Shown here in pieces: positions 41,076 to 51,193 of a stretch of DNA of 59,021 nt. Below the pieces are notes generated by a model, which made no database searches, had not been told where the DNA came from, and saw only the letters and a list, made by a program, of their open reading frames with translations. The stretch's first letter is position 1. Each line of letters opens with the position of its first letter. Made by a program: the position numbers and the translations under genes. Source of the DNA: JASGDC01 sp047608145 (lineage in GTDB: Bacteria; Actinomycetota; Actinomycetes; Actinomycetales; Micrococcaceae); contig JASGDC010000009.1 in assembly GCA_047608145.1 (NCBI GenBank), positions 1-59,021 of the forward strand. Reading direction: 5' to 3'.

Positions 41076-42169
41076 TTCAGATACTAATAGCTGGTTTTTT
41101 TGCATTAATGTTTTCCTTATTGGGAACTCCATTTTTCATTAAGCAACTAGAAAAAGCTGAGTATGGTCAGTTTATTCGTGAGGATGGTCCAGACTCGCAC
41201 ATGGTGAAGCGTGGTACACCGACAATGGGTGGTGTAGTCATCATTGGATCAGTGGTGCTGGCGTATTTTATTGCACATTTGGTCTTTCTTATCCCACCTT
41301 CAGCTAGCGGTTTAGTATTTATTTTCTTAATTGTCGGGATGTGTTTAGTAGGTTTCTTAGACGACTATCTAAAAATTTCTAAGAAACAAAATCTAGGTTT
41401 AACTGCAAAAGCAAAGGTATTCGGGCAGCTTGCTGTCGGTACAATTTTTGCTATTCTAGCTACGATGTTCCCGGATAAGTCAGGTATTACTCCAGCAACT
41501 TATAAAGTATCATTTGTGCGCGATTTACCGCATATTGATTTGTCTTTCGGTATCCCATTATTGGGAGTAATTCTATTTATTATTTGGAGTAACTTCATCA
41601 ACGTTGCGATTAGTAACGGGGTAAATCTAGCAGATGGTCTTGATGGTCTTGCAGCTGGTGCTAGTGCAATTATTTTTGGTTCATATGTGATAATCACAAT
41701 ATTCCAGAGTTTCCATAGTTGTCAGCGTGCACTAGTGGATACTCCAGGTTGCTATACGGTGCGTGATTCACGTGATTTAACAGTATTAGCTGCTACATTA
41801 GTTGGTGCTTGTATCGGTTTCTTATGGTGGAATACTTCACCTGCACAGATTTTTATGGGTGATGCAGGTTCATTATCACTAGGTGCAGCTATTGGCGGTC
41901 TTGCTATTTTAACTAGGACCGAATTATTATTGCCAATTATTGGTGGACTTTTTGTCATTATTTTGCTTTCAGTAATTATCCAAGTAAGCTACTTCAGGAT
42001 TTCTGGGGGTAAGCGAGTATTTAAGATGGCACCATTGCAGCACCACTTTGAGTTAAGTGGCTGGAAAGAGCAAACAGTAGTGGTACGTTTTTGGATTATT
42101 ACTTTATTCTTTGTAGCGCTTGGGGTAGGAATTTTCTTCTCTGAATGGGTAACGGTGGTGAGTGACTAA
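41072..42169 (+). CDS. mraY: Phospho-MurNAc-pentapeptide translocase
   Basis: 365 residues, about ten membrane helices. It transfers phospho-MurNAc-pentapeptide to undecaprenyl phosphate to make lipid I. Catalytic Asp-containing motifs are FLDDYLKI, NLADGLDGLA and FMGDAGSLSLG, with the HHFELSGWKE loop near the C-terminus. GTG start overlapping the murF stop. Confidence 0.97.
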   Translation: MIQILIAGFFALMFSLLGTPFFIKQLEKAEYGQFIREDGPDSHMVKRGTPTMGGVVIIGSVVLAYFIAHLVFLIPPSASGLVFIFLIVGMCLVGFLDDYLKISKKQNLGLTAKAKVFGQLAVGTIFAILATMFPDKSGITPATYKVSFVRDLPHIDLSFGIPLLGVILFIIWSNFINVAISNGVNLADGLDGLAAGASAIIFGSYVIITIFQSFHSCQRALVDTPGCYTVRDSRDLTVLAATLVGACIGFLWWNTSPAQIFMGDAGSLSLGAAIGGLAILTRTELLLPIIGGLFVIILLSVIIQVSYFRISGGKRVFKMAPLQHHFELSGWKEQTVVVRFWIITLFFVALGVGIFFSEWVTVVSD

Positions 42170-42171
42170 TT

Positions 42172-43635
42172 ATGACTCAACAGGTTTCTTTGCCTGAGCT
42201 AAACTCATGGGATGCCGACTGGAGTAACTTAAATATTTTAGTTACGGGCATTGGTGTTGCGGGTTTTTCATGTGCTGATACTTTACTAGAAAAAGGTGCA
42301 ACAGTAACAGTTTTCGATGGTTCTGATCCAGAAAAAATTAAAGATTCGCTACAGACTTTAGAGATTATTGGTGGAAAGTTTACAAATGATGAAGCTAAAG
42401 TTCTTAGGGCTTTATCAGATTATGACTTGATTGTTACGTCACCAGGTTGGCCACCATATCATAAGATTTTTAAAGTAGCTGCTAAGCATGACATCCCGAT
42501 ATGGGGCGATGTGGAATTAGCTTGGCGGTTACATACTCGCAAAGGTAAAAAAACTGCTAAATGGTTGTTAATTACTGGTACCAACGGTAAAACTACAACT
42601 ACCGGAATGCTGGAGTCAATTTTGCATCATGCAGGTTTAAAAGCTAAAGCAGTCGGCAATATTGGCTTCCCAATCTTGGATGCAATTCGTGAACCTGAAG
42701 AGTATGATGTTTTTGCAGCAGAACTTTCAAGCTTTCAGTTACATTGGAGTGAAAGTGTTTCTGCAGAAGCTGCAGTAGTACTTAATATTGCGGCTGATCA
42801 TTTAGATTGGCATGGTAGTGAAGAAGAATACATCAAAGCAAAGGCTAAGATTTTTAATCAAGTCAAAATTGCATGTATTTATAACCTAGAAGATCCAGTA
42901 ACTTTGAAGATGGTAGAGCAAGCTGACGTAGTTGAAGGAGCACGTGCTGTAGCTTTCACTAAAGGTACTCCAGAACGTAGCATGTTAGGTGTGGTTGAAG
43001 ATGTGCTGTGCGACCGCGCATTTTTGCCAAACCGCCAAACCCATGCCTTAGAGTTATGTACTTTTGCAGACTTAGGCGAACCGTTAGCTTCGCATACTAT
43101 TACTAATGCACTTGCTGCAGCTGGATTGGCACGAGCAATTGATGTGGAGCCTGCTGCTATTCAAGCAGGTTTGAAAAACTATCGTTCTTCTGGACATCGT
43201 ATTGAAAAAGTTGCAGAAATTGATGGCGTTACATGGATAAATGACTCTAAAGCAACTAACTCACATGCAGCTGCAGCTTCATTGTCAGCTTTCGAGGAGA
43301 TTGTCTGGATTGCAGGTGGACTTGCCAAAGGGGCAAGGTATGAAGATTTCATTTCCGAACATGGACATCGGTTAAAAGCTGTAATATTAATTGGTGAGGA
43401 TAAATCTTTATTAAAAGTTGCTTTAACTGAAAAAGCTCCAGCTGTCCCAATTTATGAAACTACTGCAAGCGACGGGCAGGAAGTCATGGCACAGGCTGTT
43501 ACTAAAGCTAAAGAAGCAGCTGTTTCAGGCGATGTAGTACTCTTAGCTCCAGCCGCAGCATCTATGGATCAGTTTAAGACTTATGCTGATCGAGGTGAAA
43601 AATTCGCCGCTGAAGTAGAGAAATTGGAGGATTAA
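42172..43635 (+). CDS. murD: UDP-MurNAc-L-Ala D-Glu ligase
   Basis: 487 residues. It adds D-Glu to UDP-MurNAc-L-Ala. Rossmann-like N-terminus (LVTGIGVAGFSCADTLLEKGA), ATP loop GTNGKTTTTG, AELSSFQLHW and the C-terminal WINDSKATNSHAA and LLAPAAASMDQF motifs. It lies 2 nt after mraY and 1 nt before ftsW. Confidence 0.96.
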   Translation: MTQQVSLPELNSWDADWSNLNILVTGIGVAGFSCADTLLEKGATVTVFDGSDPEKIKDSLQTLEIIGGKFTNDEAKVLRALSDYDLIVTSPGWPPYHKIFKVAAKHDIPIWGDVELAWRLHTRKGKKTAKWLLITGTNGKTTTTGMLESILHHAGLKAKAVGNIGFPILDAIREPEEYDVFAAELSSFQLHWSESVSAEAAVVLNIAADHLDWHGSEEEYIKAKAKIFNQVKIACIYNLEDPVTLKMVEQADVVEGARAVAFTKGTPERSMLGVVEDVLCDRAFLPNRQTHALELCTFADLGEPLASHTITNALAAAGLARAIDVEPAAIQAGLKNYRSSGHRIEKVAEIDGVTWINDSKATNSHAAAASLSAFEEIVWIAGGLAKGARYEDFISEHGHRLKAVILIGEDKSLLKVALTEKAPAVPIYETTASDGQEVMAQAVTKAKEAAVSGDVVLLAPAAASMDQFKTYADRGEKFAAEVEKLED

Positions 43636-43636
43636 T

Positions 43637-45067
43637 ATGGGTCAAGAACTTCCTCCACGTCCTGATTATCTACCTACTGCTGCTTTTCCAAGTGGCAAAC
43701 CTGAAGCTACCAGAGCTAGTAATAAAAAAGCTAAGAAAAATCTTTTCAATAAAGCAAAGGTTCAAGAAAAGCTCGTTACTACTAAAAATAGTCTTAATCG
43801 AGAAAATTTTAGTAATATTTTAATTAAGCTAACTCAAAAAACTCAACTTACTTTTAAAAAGTATTTCCCAACATTTAATCGGGATAGTTCTGCATACTAC
43901 ATGATCTTATTTTCGACTTATGTTTTAGTTGGACTAGGCCTATTAATGGTGTTATCTGCTTCTTCAGTGGAGTCGATTAGACAAGGTATCCCTAGCTATA
44001 GTATCTTTTTACGTCAGGCGATTTGGGCAATCCTTGGTTTGGTAGTCATGCATATTGTGGCACGAATTCCAAGAGATAGGTATCAACGTTGGGGTTGGCC
44101 AGCAATGATATTAACCTACATCTTGCTTATTCTAGTGCAGCTCGTTGGTTATGAAGTAAACGGTAACAAAAACTGGATTCGAATCGGACCTATTAGTGGT
44201 CAGCCTTCAGAGTTTGCTAAGTTTGCACTCTGTATATGGCTGCCTGGTGTTTTGGCAATGAACCGAAAGTATTTATCTGACGCTTGGATTTTATTTGAAA
44301 AAATATTAGTACCAAGTGTGCCAGTTATTTTACTGGTACTTATTGGGCATGACATGGGTACTTCGATTGTTATCTCATTAATTATATTCGGCGCTATTTT
44401 TGTTTCGGGTGTTCCAATGCGAATATTCACCTTTATTATTGGTATTGGTGTGGTGGGAGCTGCCTTTTTTGCTTTGACTGATCCAAACCGTCTAGCTCGT
44501 ATTACCACTTGGGGTGGGAGCTGTAACAGCACTGACATTCAAGGGATGTGTTGGCAGTCTCAAGCTGGTTTATTCGGATTGGCAAGCGGTGGCTGGTTTG
44601 GCTTAGGGCTTGGCTCAAGTCGTGAGAAGTGGTCTTGGTTGCCAGAAGCCCATAACGACTATATTTTTGCAGTAATTGGTGAAGAGCTTGGTTTCTTTGG
44701 CGCTATTATTGTAGTTGCGCTTTTTTGTACTTTGGCAATTGCTTTCTTACGTGTAGTTTTACGCCATAGTGATCCATATATTAGGATTGCTACTTCAGCA
44801 GTACTGTTTTGGATTATGGGTCAAGCTATAATCAATATGGGAATGGTTACTGGGGCACTTCCAGTAATCGGTGTTCCGTTACCATTGATATCGGCAGGTG
44901 GTACCGCAGTTTTGTTTGCTTTGATGGCAATTGGAATGGTGTTATCTTTTGCTAGAACTGAAGCAAAACCAGGGGATGCACGGCGTACGAATAAGACTAA
45001 GTATCGTAATGCGGCAAAATCAAAACCATTGAAACGGAAACGAAAGCTACCAGTAATAAGTAGATAA
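43637..45067 (+). CDS. ftsW: Division-specific peptidoglycan polymerase FtsW
   Basis: 476 residues. A basic cytoplasmic extension of about 85 residues precedes about ten membrane helices of the SEDS family. SEDS proteins polymerise lipid II glycans together with a class B PBP, here FtsI. Family features: YEVNGNKNWIRIGPISGQPSEFAK, PEAHNDYIFAVIGEELGF and GVPLPLISAGGTA. The C-terminus is a short basic tail. Confidence 0.95.
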   Translation: MGQELPPRPDYLPTAAFPSGKPEATRASNKKAKKNLFNKAKVQEKLVTTKNSLNRENFSNILIKLTQKTQLTFKKYFPTFNRDSSAYYMILFSTYVLVGLGLLMVLSASSVESIRQGIPSYSIFLRQAIWAILGLVVMHIVARIPRDRYQRWGWPAMILTYILLILVQLVGYEVNGNKNWIRIGPISGQPSEFAKFALCIWLPGVLAMNRKYLSDAWILFEKILVPSVPVILLVLIGHDMGTSIVISLIIFGAIFVSGVPMRIFTFIIGIGVVGAAFFALTDPNRLARITTWGGSCNSTDIQGMCWQSQAGLFGLASGGWFGLGLGSSREKWSWLPEAHNDYIFAVIGEELGFFGAIIVVALFCTLAIAFLRVVLRHSDPYIRIATSAVLFWIMGQAIINMGMVTGALPVIGVPLPLISAGGTAVLFALMAIGMVLSFARTEAKPGDARRTNKTKYRNAAKSKPLKRKRKLPVISR

Positions 45068-45094
45068 TACTTAAGAGTTAAAGAAAGCGAACTC

Positions 45095-46186
45095 ATGGAT
45101 AATAAAAGACCACTATCAATAGTCATTGCCGGCGGTGGTACTGCCGGACATGTTAGTCCGATGCTTGCCGTTGCTGAAGAGTTGAGATCTCGTAATCCTG
45201 AGTCAAAAATTTTAGCTATTGGTACTGAAGAGGGATTAGAAAAACAGATGGTTCCCGCTGCTGGTTTCGAACTGCGCTTTATTCCTCGAGTGCCATTCCC
45301 GCGTCGTCCTGATGCATACACTTTAAAGTTCCCAAAGCTATTTTATAAAGCAATCAAGAGTGTTAAGGAAATATTACTTGAGGTAAAAGCTGATGTAGTT
45401 TTTGGTGTTGGTGGTTATGTCTCAACACCTGCATATATTGCGGCACAACAGTTAAAGATTCCATATGTGATTCATGAAGCTAATACTGTTCCTGGTTTAG
45501 CTAATAAACTTGGAACAAAGAAAGCTGCTGCAGTTGGTACCGCTTTTGCTGATGCTGGATTACCTAAAGGTGTCCGAGTCGGAATGCCAATGAAAAAAGA
45601 AATATCTAGCCTAGATAGGATTGCCAAACAAAAAACAGCTCGTGAACGACTTGGTCTTGAGCCAGATATTAAAACATTGATTGTTACAGGTGGTTCTTCT
45701 GGTGCAAAGTCTGTTAACGAGGCTTTAGTTAAAACGTTACAAAACTTTGAAGATAATGATATTCAAGTGTTACATATTGTCGGGCCTGGCAAGGCTATTG
45801 AAGTTTCAGGTAAATTTCCACACTACCATCAAGTTGAATTTATCTCACAAATGCAAGATGTTTATGCTGCAGCAGATATTTTAGTATGCCGTTCTGGTTC
45901 AGGTACAGTTTCAGAAGTTTGTGCAGTTGGTGTTCCTGCAGTATTTATTCCGCTGCCTTTCGGTAATGGCGAGCAACGCTTAAATGCACAACCTGTGGTT
46001 GATGCTGGTGGTGGAGTAATGGTGGATAACCACGAGTTTAATGATAAGTTCATTAGCGAAGAATTAATACCATTATTAAATAATGAAGCTGCACAACAAA
46101 AATTAGCAGCAAATGCCTATAAAATGGGTATACGCGATGCAGACGTACAAGTAGCTGAGATGATTGAGCAGGTAACAAATGCGTGA
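45095..46186 (+). CDS. murG: Lipid II-forming GlcNAc transferase
   Basis: 363 residues. It adds GlcNAc to lipid I. N-terminal glycine loop AGGGTAGHVSPMLAV, then GVGGYVSTPAY and HEANTVPGLANK, and the donor-site region ILVCRSGSGTVSEVCAVGVPAVFIPLPF. The stop overlaps the murC start by 8 nt. Confidence 0.97.
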   Translation: MDNKRPLSIVIAGGGTAGHVSPMLAVAEELRSRNPESKILAIGTEEGLEKQMVPAAGFELRFIPRVPFPRRPDAYTLKFPKLFYKAIKSVKEILLEVKADVVFGVGGYVSTPAYIAAQQLKIPYVIHEANTVPGLANKLGTKKAAAVGTAFADAGLPKGVRVGMPMKKEISSLDRIAKQKTARERLGLEPDIKTLIVTGGSSGAKSVNEALVKTLQNFEDNDIQVLHIVGPGKAIEVSGKFPHYHQVEFISQMQDVYAAADILVCRSGSGTVSEVCAVGVPAVFIPLPFGNGEQRLNAQPVVDAGGGVMVDNHEFNDKFISEELIPLLNNEAAQQKLAANAYKMGIRDADVQVAEMIEQVTNA

Positions 46187-47570
46187 AGTAGATAATAAAT
46201 TCCAGGGACCTTTCCATCTTATTGCAATCGGTGGTGCAGGAATGGCTCCCATTGCTAGGAATATTCTAGCTCGTGGTGAAAAAGTATCTGGTTCAGATAT
46301 GACTGATTCAGACAATTTTCGCAAACTGGAAAAACAAGGTGCCAAGGTTACTCTGGGGCACTATGCTAAAAATCTAGGTAATGCAAAAACTGTAATTGTT
46401 TCAAGTGCAATCAAACCAGAAAACCCAGAATTAAAAGCGGCAAAGGCAGCTGGACTACGAGTGATTCATCGTTCTGATGCTTTAGCGTATTTAGTCAATA
46501 ATTCTCATGCTGTTTGTGTGGTTGGTACTCATGGTAAAACTAGTACTTCAGCTCTTACTGCAGTTGCATTTGAAGCTGGCGGTAAAAATCCTGGACATGC
46601 AATTGGTGCTGCAGTTCAAGATTTAGAAGATGTGGAAAGTAAGCAAAGTGAATTTTTTGTTGCTGAGGCTGATGAATCTGATGGTTCTTTCTTGAAATAC
46701 TATCCAGAAATTGCCATTGTCACTAACGTTGAAGCTGATCATTTAGATTACTATGGTACTGAAAAGGCTGTGTTTAAAGCTTTTGCAAAGTTTATTGCTG
46801 GTGTTCAAGAAAACAAAGGCAAAGTAATTATTTGTGCTGATGATGCTGGTAATCAAAGGTTAACGCTTAACCATACTGAAAAATTCATTCGTTATGGTTT
46901 CCAAGACGCAGATGTAATTATTAAAGATTTTGATATTAAAGATGGCAAGAGTGTCTTTACTTTGACAACTAAGTACCCAGGTCTTGAAGCATTAGATAGC
47001 CAAGATTTTGTCGTTAATCTACCAGGAAAGCACAATGCTTATAATGCTACTGCTGCTTTAATTGCATCGGCATTGGTGGATGCTGATATTGAAAAGATAA
47101 AGACAGCTTTGGAAAATTTTGGTGGGGCTGCTCGCCGGTTTGATTTAAAAGGTAAAGTAAACAATATTAGCGTTTATGATGATTATGCACATCATCCGAC
47201 TGAGGTTAGTTCAGCTGTGAAAGCGGCAAAAGAAGTTGCACACGATAATGCAGTACGTGTGATTTTCCAGCCTCATCTATACAGCCGTACTCGTAATTTC
47301 GCTAAAGAATTTGCTGAAGCACTGGACACTGCTGACACTGTTATTGTGCTTGATGTTTTTGGTGCTCGAGAAACTCGTTTTGACAATATTTCAGGCGAAA
47401 CGATTACTAAACATAGCAAAAAGGCTGAATTTATCGTTGATAAACAAGAAGCGGTTAATAAATTAGCTAAATCAGCTAAACCAGGTGACGTACTAATGAC
47501 TATTGGGGCTGGTGATGTAACTGCACTTGGTAAAGATATTTTAGAAACATTAAAGGAATTAGATGGCTAA
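46179..47570 (+). CDS. murC: UDP-MurNAc L-Ala ligase
   Basis: 463 residues. It adds L-Ala, the first residue of the stem peptide. HLIAIGGAGMAPIA, ATP loop GTHGKTSTSA, EADESDGSFLKY and DDYAHHPTEV are typical. Overlaps both murG and ftsQ by 8 nt. Confidence 0.97.
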   Translation: MREVDNKFQGPFHLIAIGGAGMAPIARNILARGEKVSGSDMTDSDNFRKLEKQGAKVTLGHYAKNLGNAKTVIVSSAIKPENPELKAAKAAGLRVIHRSDALAYLVNNSHAVCVVGTHGKTSTSALTAVAFEAGGKNPGHAIGAAVQDLEDVESKQSEFFVAEADESDGSFLKYYPEIAIVTNVEADHLDYYGTEKAVFKAFAKFIAGVQENKGKVIICADDAGNQRLTLNHTEKFIRYGFQDADVIIKDFDIKDGKSVFTLTTKYPGLEALDSQDFVVNLPGKHNAYNATAALIASALVDADIEKIKTALENFGGAARRFDLKGKVNNISVYDDYAHHPTEVSSAVKAAKEVAHDNAVRVIFQPHLYSRTRNFAKEFAEALDTADTVIVLDVFGARETRFDNISGETITKHSKKAEFIVDKQEAVNKLAKSAKPGDVLMTIGAGDVTALGKDILETLKELDG

Positions 47571-48768
47571 CCCAGATAGCTTTAAACGGCCACCAAAGCC
47601 GAGTATTGCTAAGAGTCTAGGTGGTAATTCATCTTCTGATAAACCTCCTGTAAGTCAAAGTCAAGTGCCTAAAAATAATGTTTCTGCCCAGCCAATTCCT
47701 GCTGAAGCACAACCCAAAAGTAATTCTTTACCAAAGTTTAATAAAGAAAAATTTGACGCTAGACTAGCTGACGAAAAAAGTAGAATACCAAAGCCAAAAG
47801 GATATGCTAAATCGAAACGAAGGCGAAAAAAACGCAGCACAAATAAAAATAGTAAAGGTGCTGCGCCTGTCATTCGTGATGTAAAAAGATTTGGTGCCGC
47901 ATTAGGCGCTCGCTTTGGTGTTGGTGGTAAAAAGGCTAACGCACTAGATTATCAAGAATTAGAGCGAAGTGAGCAAAATAATACTATTGCATTAATCCGT
48001 GAGAATACGGTAGACAAATTTCCAAAATGGTTAAGGATTTTCTTAAGTGTATTGATCCCAATGGCATTAGTATTTGCCGTAGTGACTTTAGTGGTTAATT
48101 CGCCAGTAATGGCAATTCGTAATATTGATGTTCGCAATAATAAAGCAGTGCCAACTGCTGAAGTTCAGCAACATTTGAGCGACTTACAAGGTAAACCTTT
48201 AGCTCATGTTACTAAGAATGATGTCTTGCGTCGCTTGATTAGTCTTGGTCCAATCCAAGATGTCAGTGTACAAGCGAAACCGCCACATACTTTAATTGTT
48301 AATGTGCAAGAACGCCGTGAGTCAGCAATGATTCAAAATGGTAATAAGTTTATTGTTATTGACCCCAATGGTGTAGAAATCAGAGAAATAGCTAAGCGAA
48401 CTGATGCTAAATTGCCAGTACTTGATGGCGGTCGTGCTGCACTAAATCAAGATAACTTCAAGATGATTTCCCAAGTTATGAATGCTTTGCCAGATGATAT
48501 TTTAAGCCAAGTAAACACTATTGCGGCTTCATCACCAACTTCAGTAGTTTTAACCCTTAATAATGGGGCTAAGGTTTATTGGGGAGATGCTACTCAGAGT
48601 GAATTTAAAGCTAAAGTAATACGATTACTGATAGATAAAAATAAAGATACTGGAGTTAAATCTTTCGATGTTTCCACGCCGGAACGCCCAGTAACTCAAG
48701 GTGGTAAACCAGCAGCTGAGACTGTCGACCCACAGCCTACTGATATGCCATTTTCTTCAAATTATTAA
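47563..48768 (+). CDS. ftsQ: Cell division protein FtsQ
   Basis: 401 residues. A long basic cytoplasmic N-terminus (about 1-160, Pro/Lys/Ser-rich) is followed by one membrane helix (about 165-185), a POTRA domain (IRNIDVRNNKAVPTAEVQQHL) and the FtsQ domain. FtsQ recruits FtsL and FtsB to the septum. The cytoplasmic part is longer than in E. coli, as is common in Actinobacteria. Last gene before the independent ftsZ promoter region. Confidence 0.93.
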   Translation: MANPDSFKRPPKPSIAKSLGGNSSSDKPPVSQSQVPKNNVSAQPIPAEAQPKSNSLPKFNKEKFDARLADEKSRIPKPKGYAKSKRRRKKRSTNKNSKGAAPVIRDVKRFGAALGARFGVGGKKANALDYQELERSEQNNTIALIRENTVDKFPKWLRIFLSVLIPMALVFAVVTLVVNSPVMAIRNIDVRNNKAVPTAEVQQHLSDLQGKPLAHVTKNDVLRRLISLGPIQDVSVQAKPPHTLIVNVQERRESAMIQNGNKFIVIDPNGVEIREIAKRTDAKLPVLDGGRAALNQDNFKMISQVMNALPDDILSQVNTIAASSPTSVVLTLNNGAKVYWGDATQSEFKAKVIRLLIDKNKDTGVKSFDVSTPERPVTQGGKPAAETVDPQPTDMPFSSNY

Positions 48769-48931
48769 TAGATTTTTGATTCTAATTTTGATAAAGATTA
48801 TGAAAACAAAAAATATGTGTGTAGACTAGTGTAGTTGTTGATTCTACTGAGATTGCCATGACAACACAACACGCATGGAATATATTTCTAAAACAAAATA
48901 AATTACAGTAAGCTCACAATAGAGGTTTTTG

Positions 48932-48949
48932 TGTACTTTCGGGTACAAT
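48932..48949 (+). promoter_or_regulatory. ftsZ upstream region: -10 element and small hairpin
   Basis: TACAAT at 48944-48949 is a possible -10 for ftsZ. TGTAC (48932-48936) can pair with GTACA (48943-48947) around TTTCGG, overlapping the -10. The full ftsQ-ftsZ gap (228 nt) has no other gene. Confidence 0.35.
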
Positions 48950-48996
48950 AGACGAGATATAAGATTTTTAAAAAGTAACTTCTTTAAGGGGTAAAC

Positions 48997-50262
48997 GTGG
49001 TAGCACCGCAAAATTATTTAGCAGTGATTAAAGTTGTCGGTATCGGTGGTGGCGGCGTTAACGCTGTTAACCGAATGATTGAAGCCGGCTTAAGTGGCGT
49101 TGAATTCATCGCTATTAACACTGACGCTCAAGCACTTCTGATGTCTGATGCTGATGTAAAACTAGACGTAGGTCGAGAATTGACTCGTGGTTTGGGTGCT
49201 GGCGCAAACCCTGAGGTTGGTCGCAAGTCAGCAGAAGATCATGAACAAGAGATTAAAGAAGTTCTTGAAGGTGCTGACATGGTATTTGTTACTGCCGGAG
49301 AAGGTGGCGGTACTGGTACTGGTGGTGCTCCGGTAGTAGCTCGCATTGCTCGTTCAATGGGCGCATTGACTATTGGTGTAGTTACTCGTCCATTTACTTT
49401 TGAAGGTCGTCGTCGTTCTACTCAGGCTGATGCCGGTATTGAAGCACTTCGTGAAGAAGTAGATACACTTATCGTTATTCCTAACGACCGTCTACTTTCT
49501 ATCTCTGACCAGAATGTTTCTATGCTAGATGCATTCCATTCAGCAGATACAGTATTGCTATCTGGTGTGCAAGGCATCACTGATTTGATTACTACACCTG
49601 GCCTAATTAACCTTGACTTTGCTGACGTTAAGTCTGTAATGGAAGGTGCCGGTAGTGCACTAATGGGTATTGGCGCTGCAACTGGCGAAGACCGTGCAGT
49701 TAAAGCTGCAGAACTGGCAATCGCCTCTCCACTTCTTGAAGCAAGCATTGATGGTGCTCACGGTGTATTGCTTTCTATTCAAGGTGGTAGTGATCTTGGT
49801 CTATTCGAAATTAATGAAGCTGCTCGTCTAGTGCAAGAAGTTGCACACCCTGATGCAAATATTATCTTCGGTGCAGTTATTGATGACAGCCTTGGCGATG
49901 AAACACGCGTTACTGTTATTGCTGCTGGTTTCGATAGTCCAGAAGAAGAAGCTGCACAGCAATCTGATGTAGCTAAAGGCCTTGGTTATTCTGGTAATAA
50001 TAAAGGTGGCAATGCAACTGGTGCAGTTCCAGAATTACCAAAGAACTTGGATACTGCAAGTGAAGATGCGTTTGAACCTACAGATGAAGAGTCAGAAAAG
50101 CTTACTCATCAGCATACTTCAGAGCAGCCTTCTGCGCCTACTCGTAAACCACAAGCTGCTCCTTCAGAAACTGGTTCTTTTGGTAGTCCACAGCGTAACA
50201 ATACCGGCATCCAAGACGTTCCTAACCAGGATGACTTAGATGTTCCAGATTTCTTGAAGTAA
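48997..50262 (+). CDS. ftsZ: Cell division protein FtsZ
   Basis: 421 residues from GTG 48997 behind AAGGGG. The tubulin-like GTPase that forms the Z ring. The GTP signature GGGTGTGGAP and the T7 catalytic loop (NLDFADVKSVM) are intact. An acidic/Gln-rich linker of about 80 residues leads to the C-terminal peptide DDLDVPDFLK, the typical actinobacterial docking site for SepF and FtsW. Confidence 0.98.
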   Translation: MVAPQNYLAVIKVVGIGGGGVNAVNRMIEAGLSGVEFIAINTDAQALLMSDADVKLDVGRELTRGLGAGANPEVGRKSAEDHEQEIKEVLEGADMVFVTAGEGGGTGTGGAPVVARIARSMGALTIGVVTRPFTFEGRRRSTQADAGIEALREEVDTLIVIPNDRLLSISDQNVSMLDAFHSADTVLLSGVQGITDLITTPGLINLDFADVKSVMEGAGSALMGIGAATGEDRAVKAAELAIASPLLEASIDGAHGVLLSIQGGSDLGLFEINEAARLVQEVAHPDANIIFGAVIDDSLGDETRVTVIAAGFDSPEEEAAQQSDVAKGLGYSGNNKGGNATGAVPELPKNLDTASEDAFEPTDEESEKLTHQHTSEQPSAPTRKPQAAPSETGSFGSPQRNNTGIQDVPNQDDLDVPDFLK

Positions 50263-50290
50263 TTAAGTTTAAAAACAATATAGGTACCTT

Positions 50291-51046
50291 ATGTCGATGT
50301 TCGAATGGTCTCGTACATTAGATTCAGGTACCTTTTTGTTTTATACCGGTGCCAGAGACATTTCTATGGCAGCTCCGCATGGTAGCAATAATCTTGCTTA
50401 CCATGTGCCAGTTGCTGATTATGACCCTCAAGATTTTAATAGTGTGGTAACTAAAAATCGTGAGGAATTAGCTCAATTGCTTAAAGTGCCATCAGTGCAG
50501 TATATGTCGCAGGCTCATGGTGATAGAGTTGCAGTTTTTAAAGGCAAAGATCGTCTTTCAAAAGCTGAGGTTGCTGATACTGACGCACTGGTATTTACTG
50601 GTAGTGGTGCCGCAGGCGCAGTAATGGTCGCAGACTGTGTTCCAGTTATTCTTTTTGATGATAAAGCTGGAGTTTATGCAGTAGCTCATGCTGGTCGTGC
50701 TGGAGTGTTAAATGAGATTGTTAAAAAAACAATTGCAAAAATGAAAGACTTTGGCGCTAAAGCTGTGACTGTGGTTCTAGGACCAAGTATTTGTGCAGAT
50801 TGTTACGAAATTCCTGAAGAACTTGCTAAAGAATGTGAACAGCAAATACCTGGTTCTACTGGCTATAGTTTTGAAGGTAAAATTGTGTTTAAACTAAAAG
50901 ATGGCATTAGGCTTCAACTTGCGAAAAATGAAGCTGTCAAAGAAATAATTGATGTTAATGTATGCACGTTAGAGAACGAAAATTTCTTCTCTTATCGACG
51001 TGATAATCGTGCTGGAAGATTCATAGGTGGAATTAAGATTGCTTAA
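50291..51046 (+). CDS. pgeF: Polyphenol oxidase-family protein (YfiH/PgeF)
   Basis: 251 residues. The metal/active site residues are the His in SQAHGDRV, the Cys in VADCVPVILFD and the His in VAHAGRAG. In E. coli the homologue removes L-Ser wrongly put into the peptidoglycan precursor in place of L-Ala, which fits its place beside the Mur genes. In Actinobacteria it commonly lies between ftsZ and sepF. Confidence 0.92.
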   Translation: MSMFEWSRTLDSGTFLFYTGARDISMAAPHGSNNLAYHVPVADYDPQDFNSVVTKNREELAQLLKVPSVQYMSQAHGDRVAVFKGKDRLSKAEVADTDALVFTGSGAAGAVMVADCVPVILFDDKAGVYAVAHAGRAGVLNEIVKKTIAKMKDFGAKAVTVVLGPSICADCYEIPEELAKECEQQIPGSTGYSFEGKIVFKLKDGIRLQLAKNEAVKEIIDVNVCTLENENFFSYRRDNRAGRFIGGIKIA

Positions 51047-51112
51047 TTTTTACTATGCAATTTTAATCCGACACGATAAAATTAGATATAGGATTTACTA
51101 GGAAAACGAATT

Positions 51113-51186
51113 GCATGAGGGTAGGTTAGTAGTTAAAGGATGTTTGTTTCCTTCTGACGTTTCTACAAACTTTTCCCCGCATGAGG
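51113..51186 (+). repeat. Direct repeat GCATGAGG and hairpin in the sepF leader
   Basis: GCATGAGG occurs at 51113-51120 and 51179-51186; the second copy contains the start of the sepF ribosome binding site. Between them GTTTGT (51142-51147) can pair with ACAAAC (51165-51170), followed by TTTT. A regulatory leader is possible but unproven. Confidence 0.3.
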
Positions 51187-51193
51187 AGCAACT

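Noticed and set aside
51121..51140. TAGGTTAG sequence before sepF as a second iron box
   Set aside because: Only one half-site matches; the other half is unlike the consensus.
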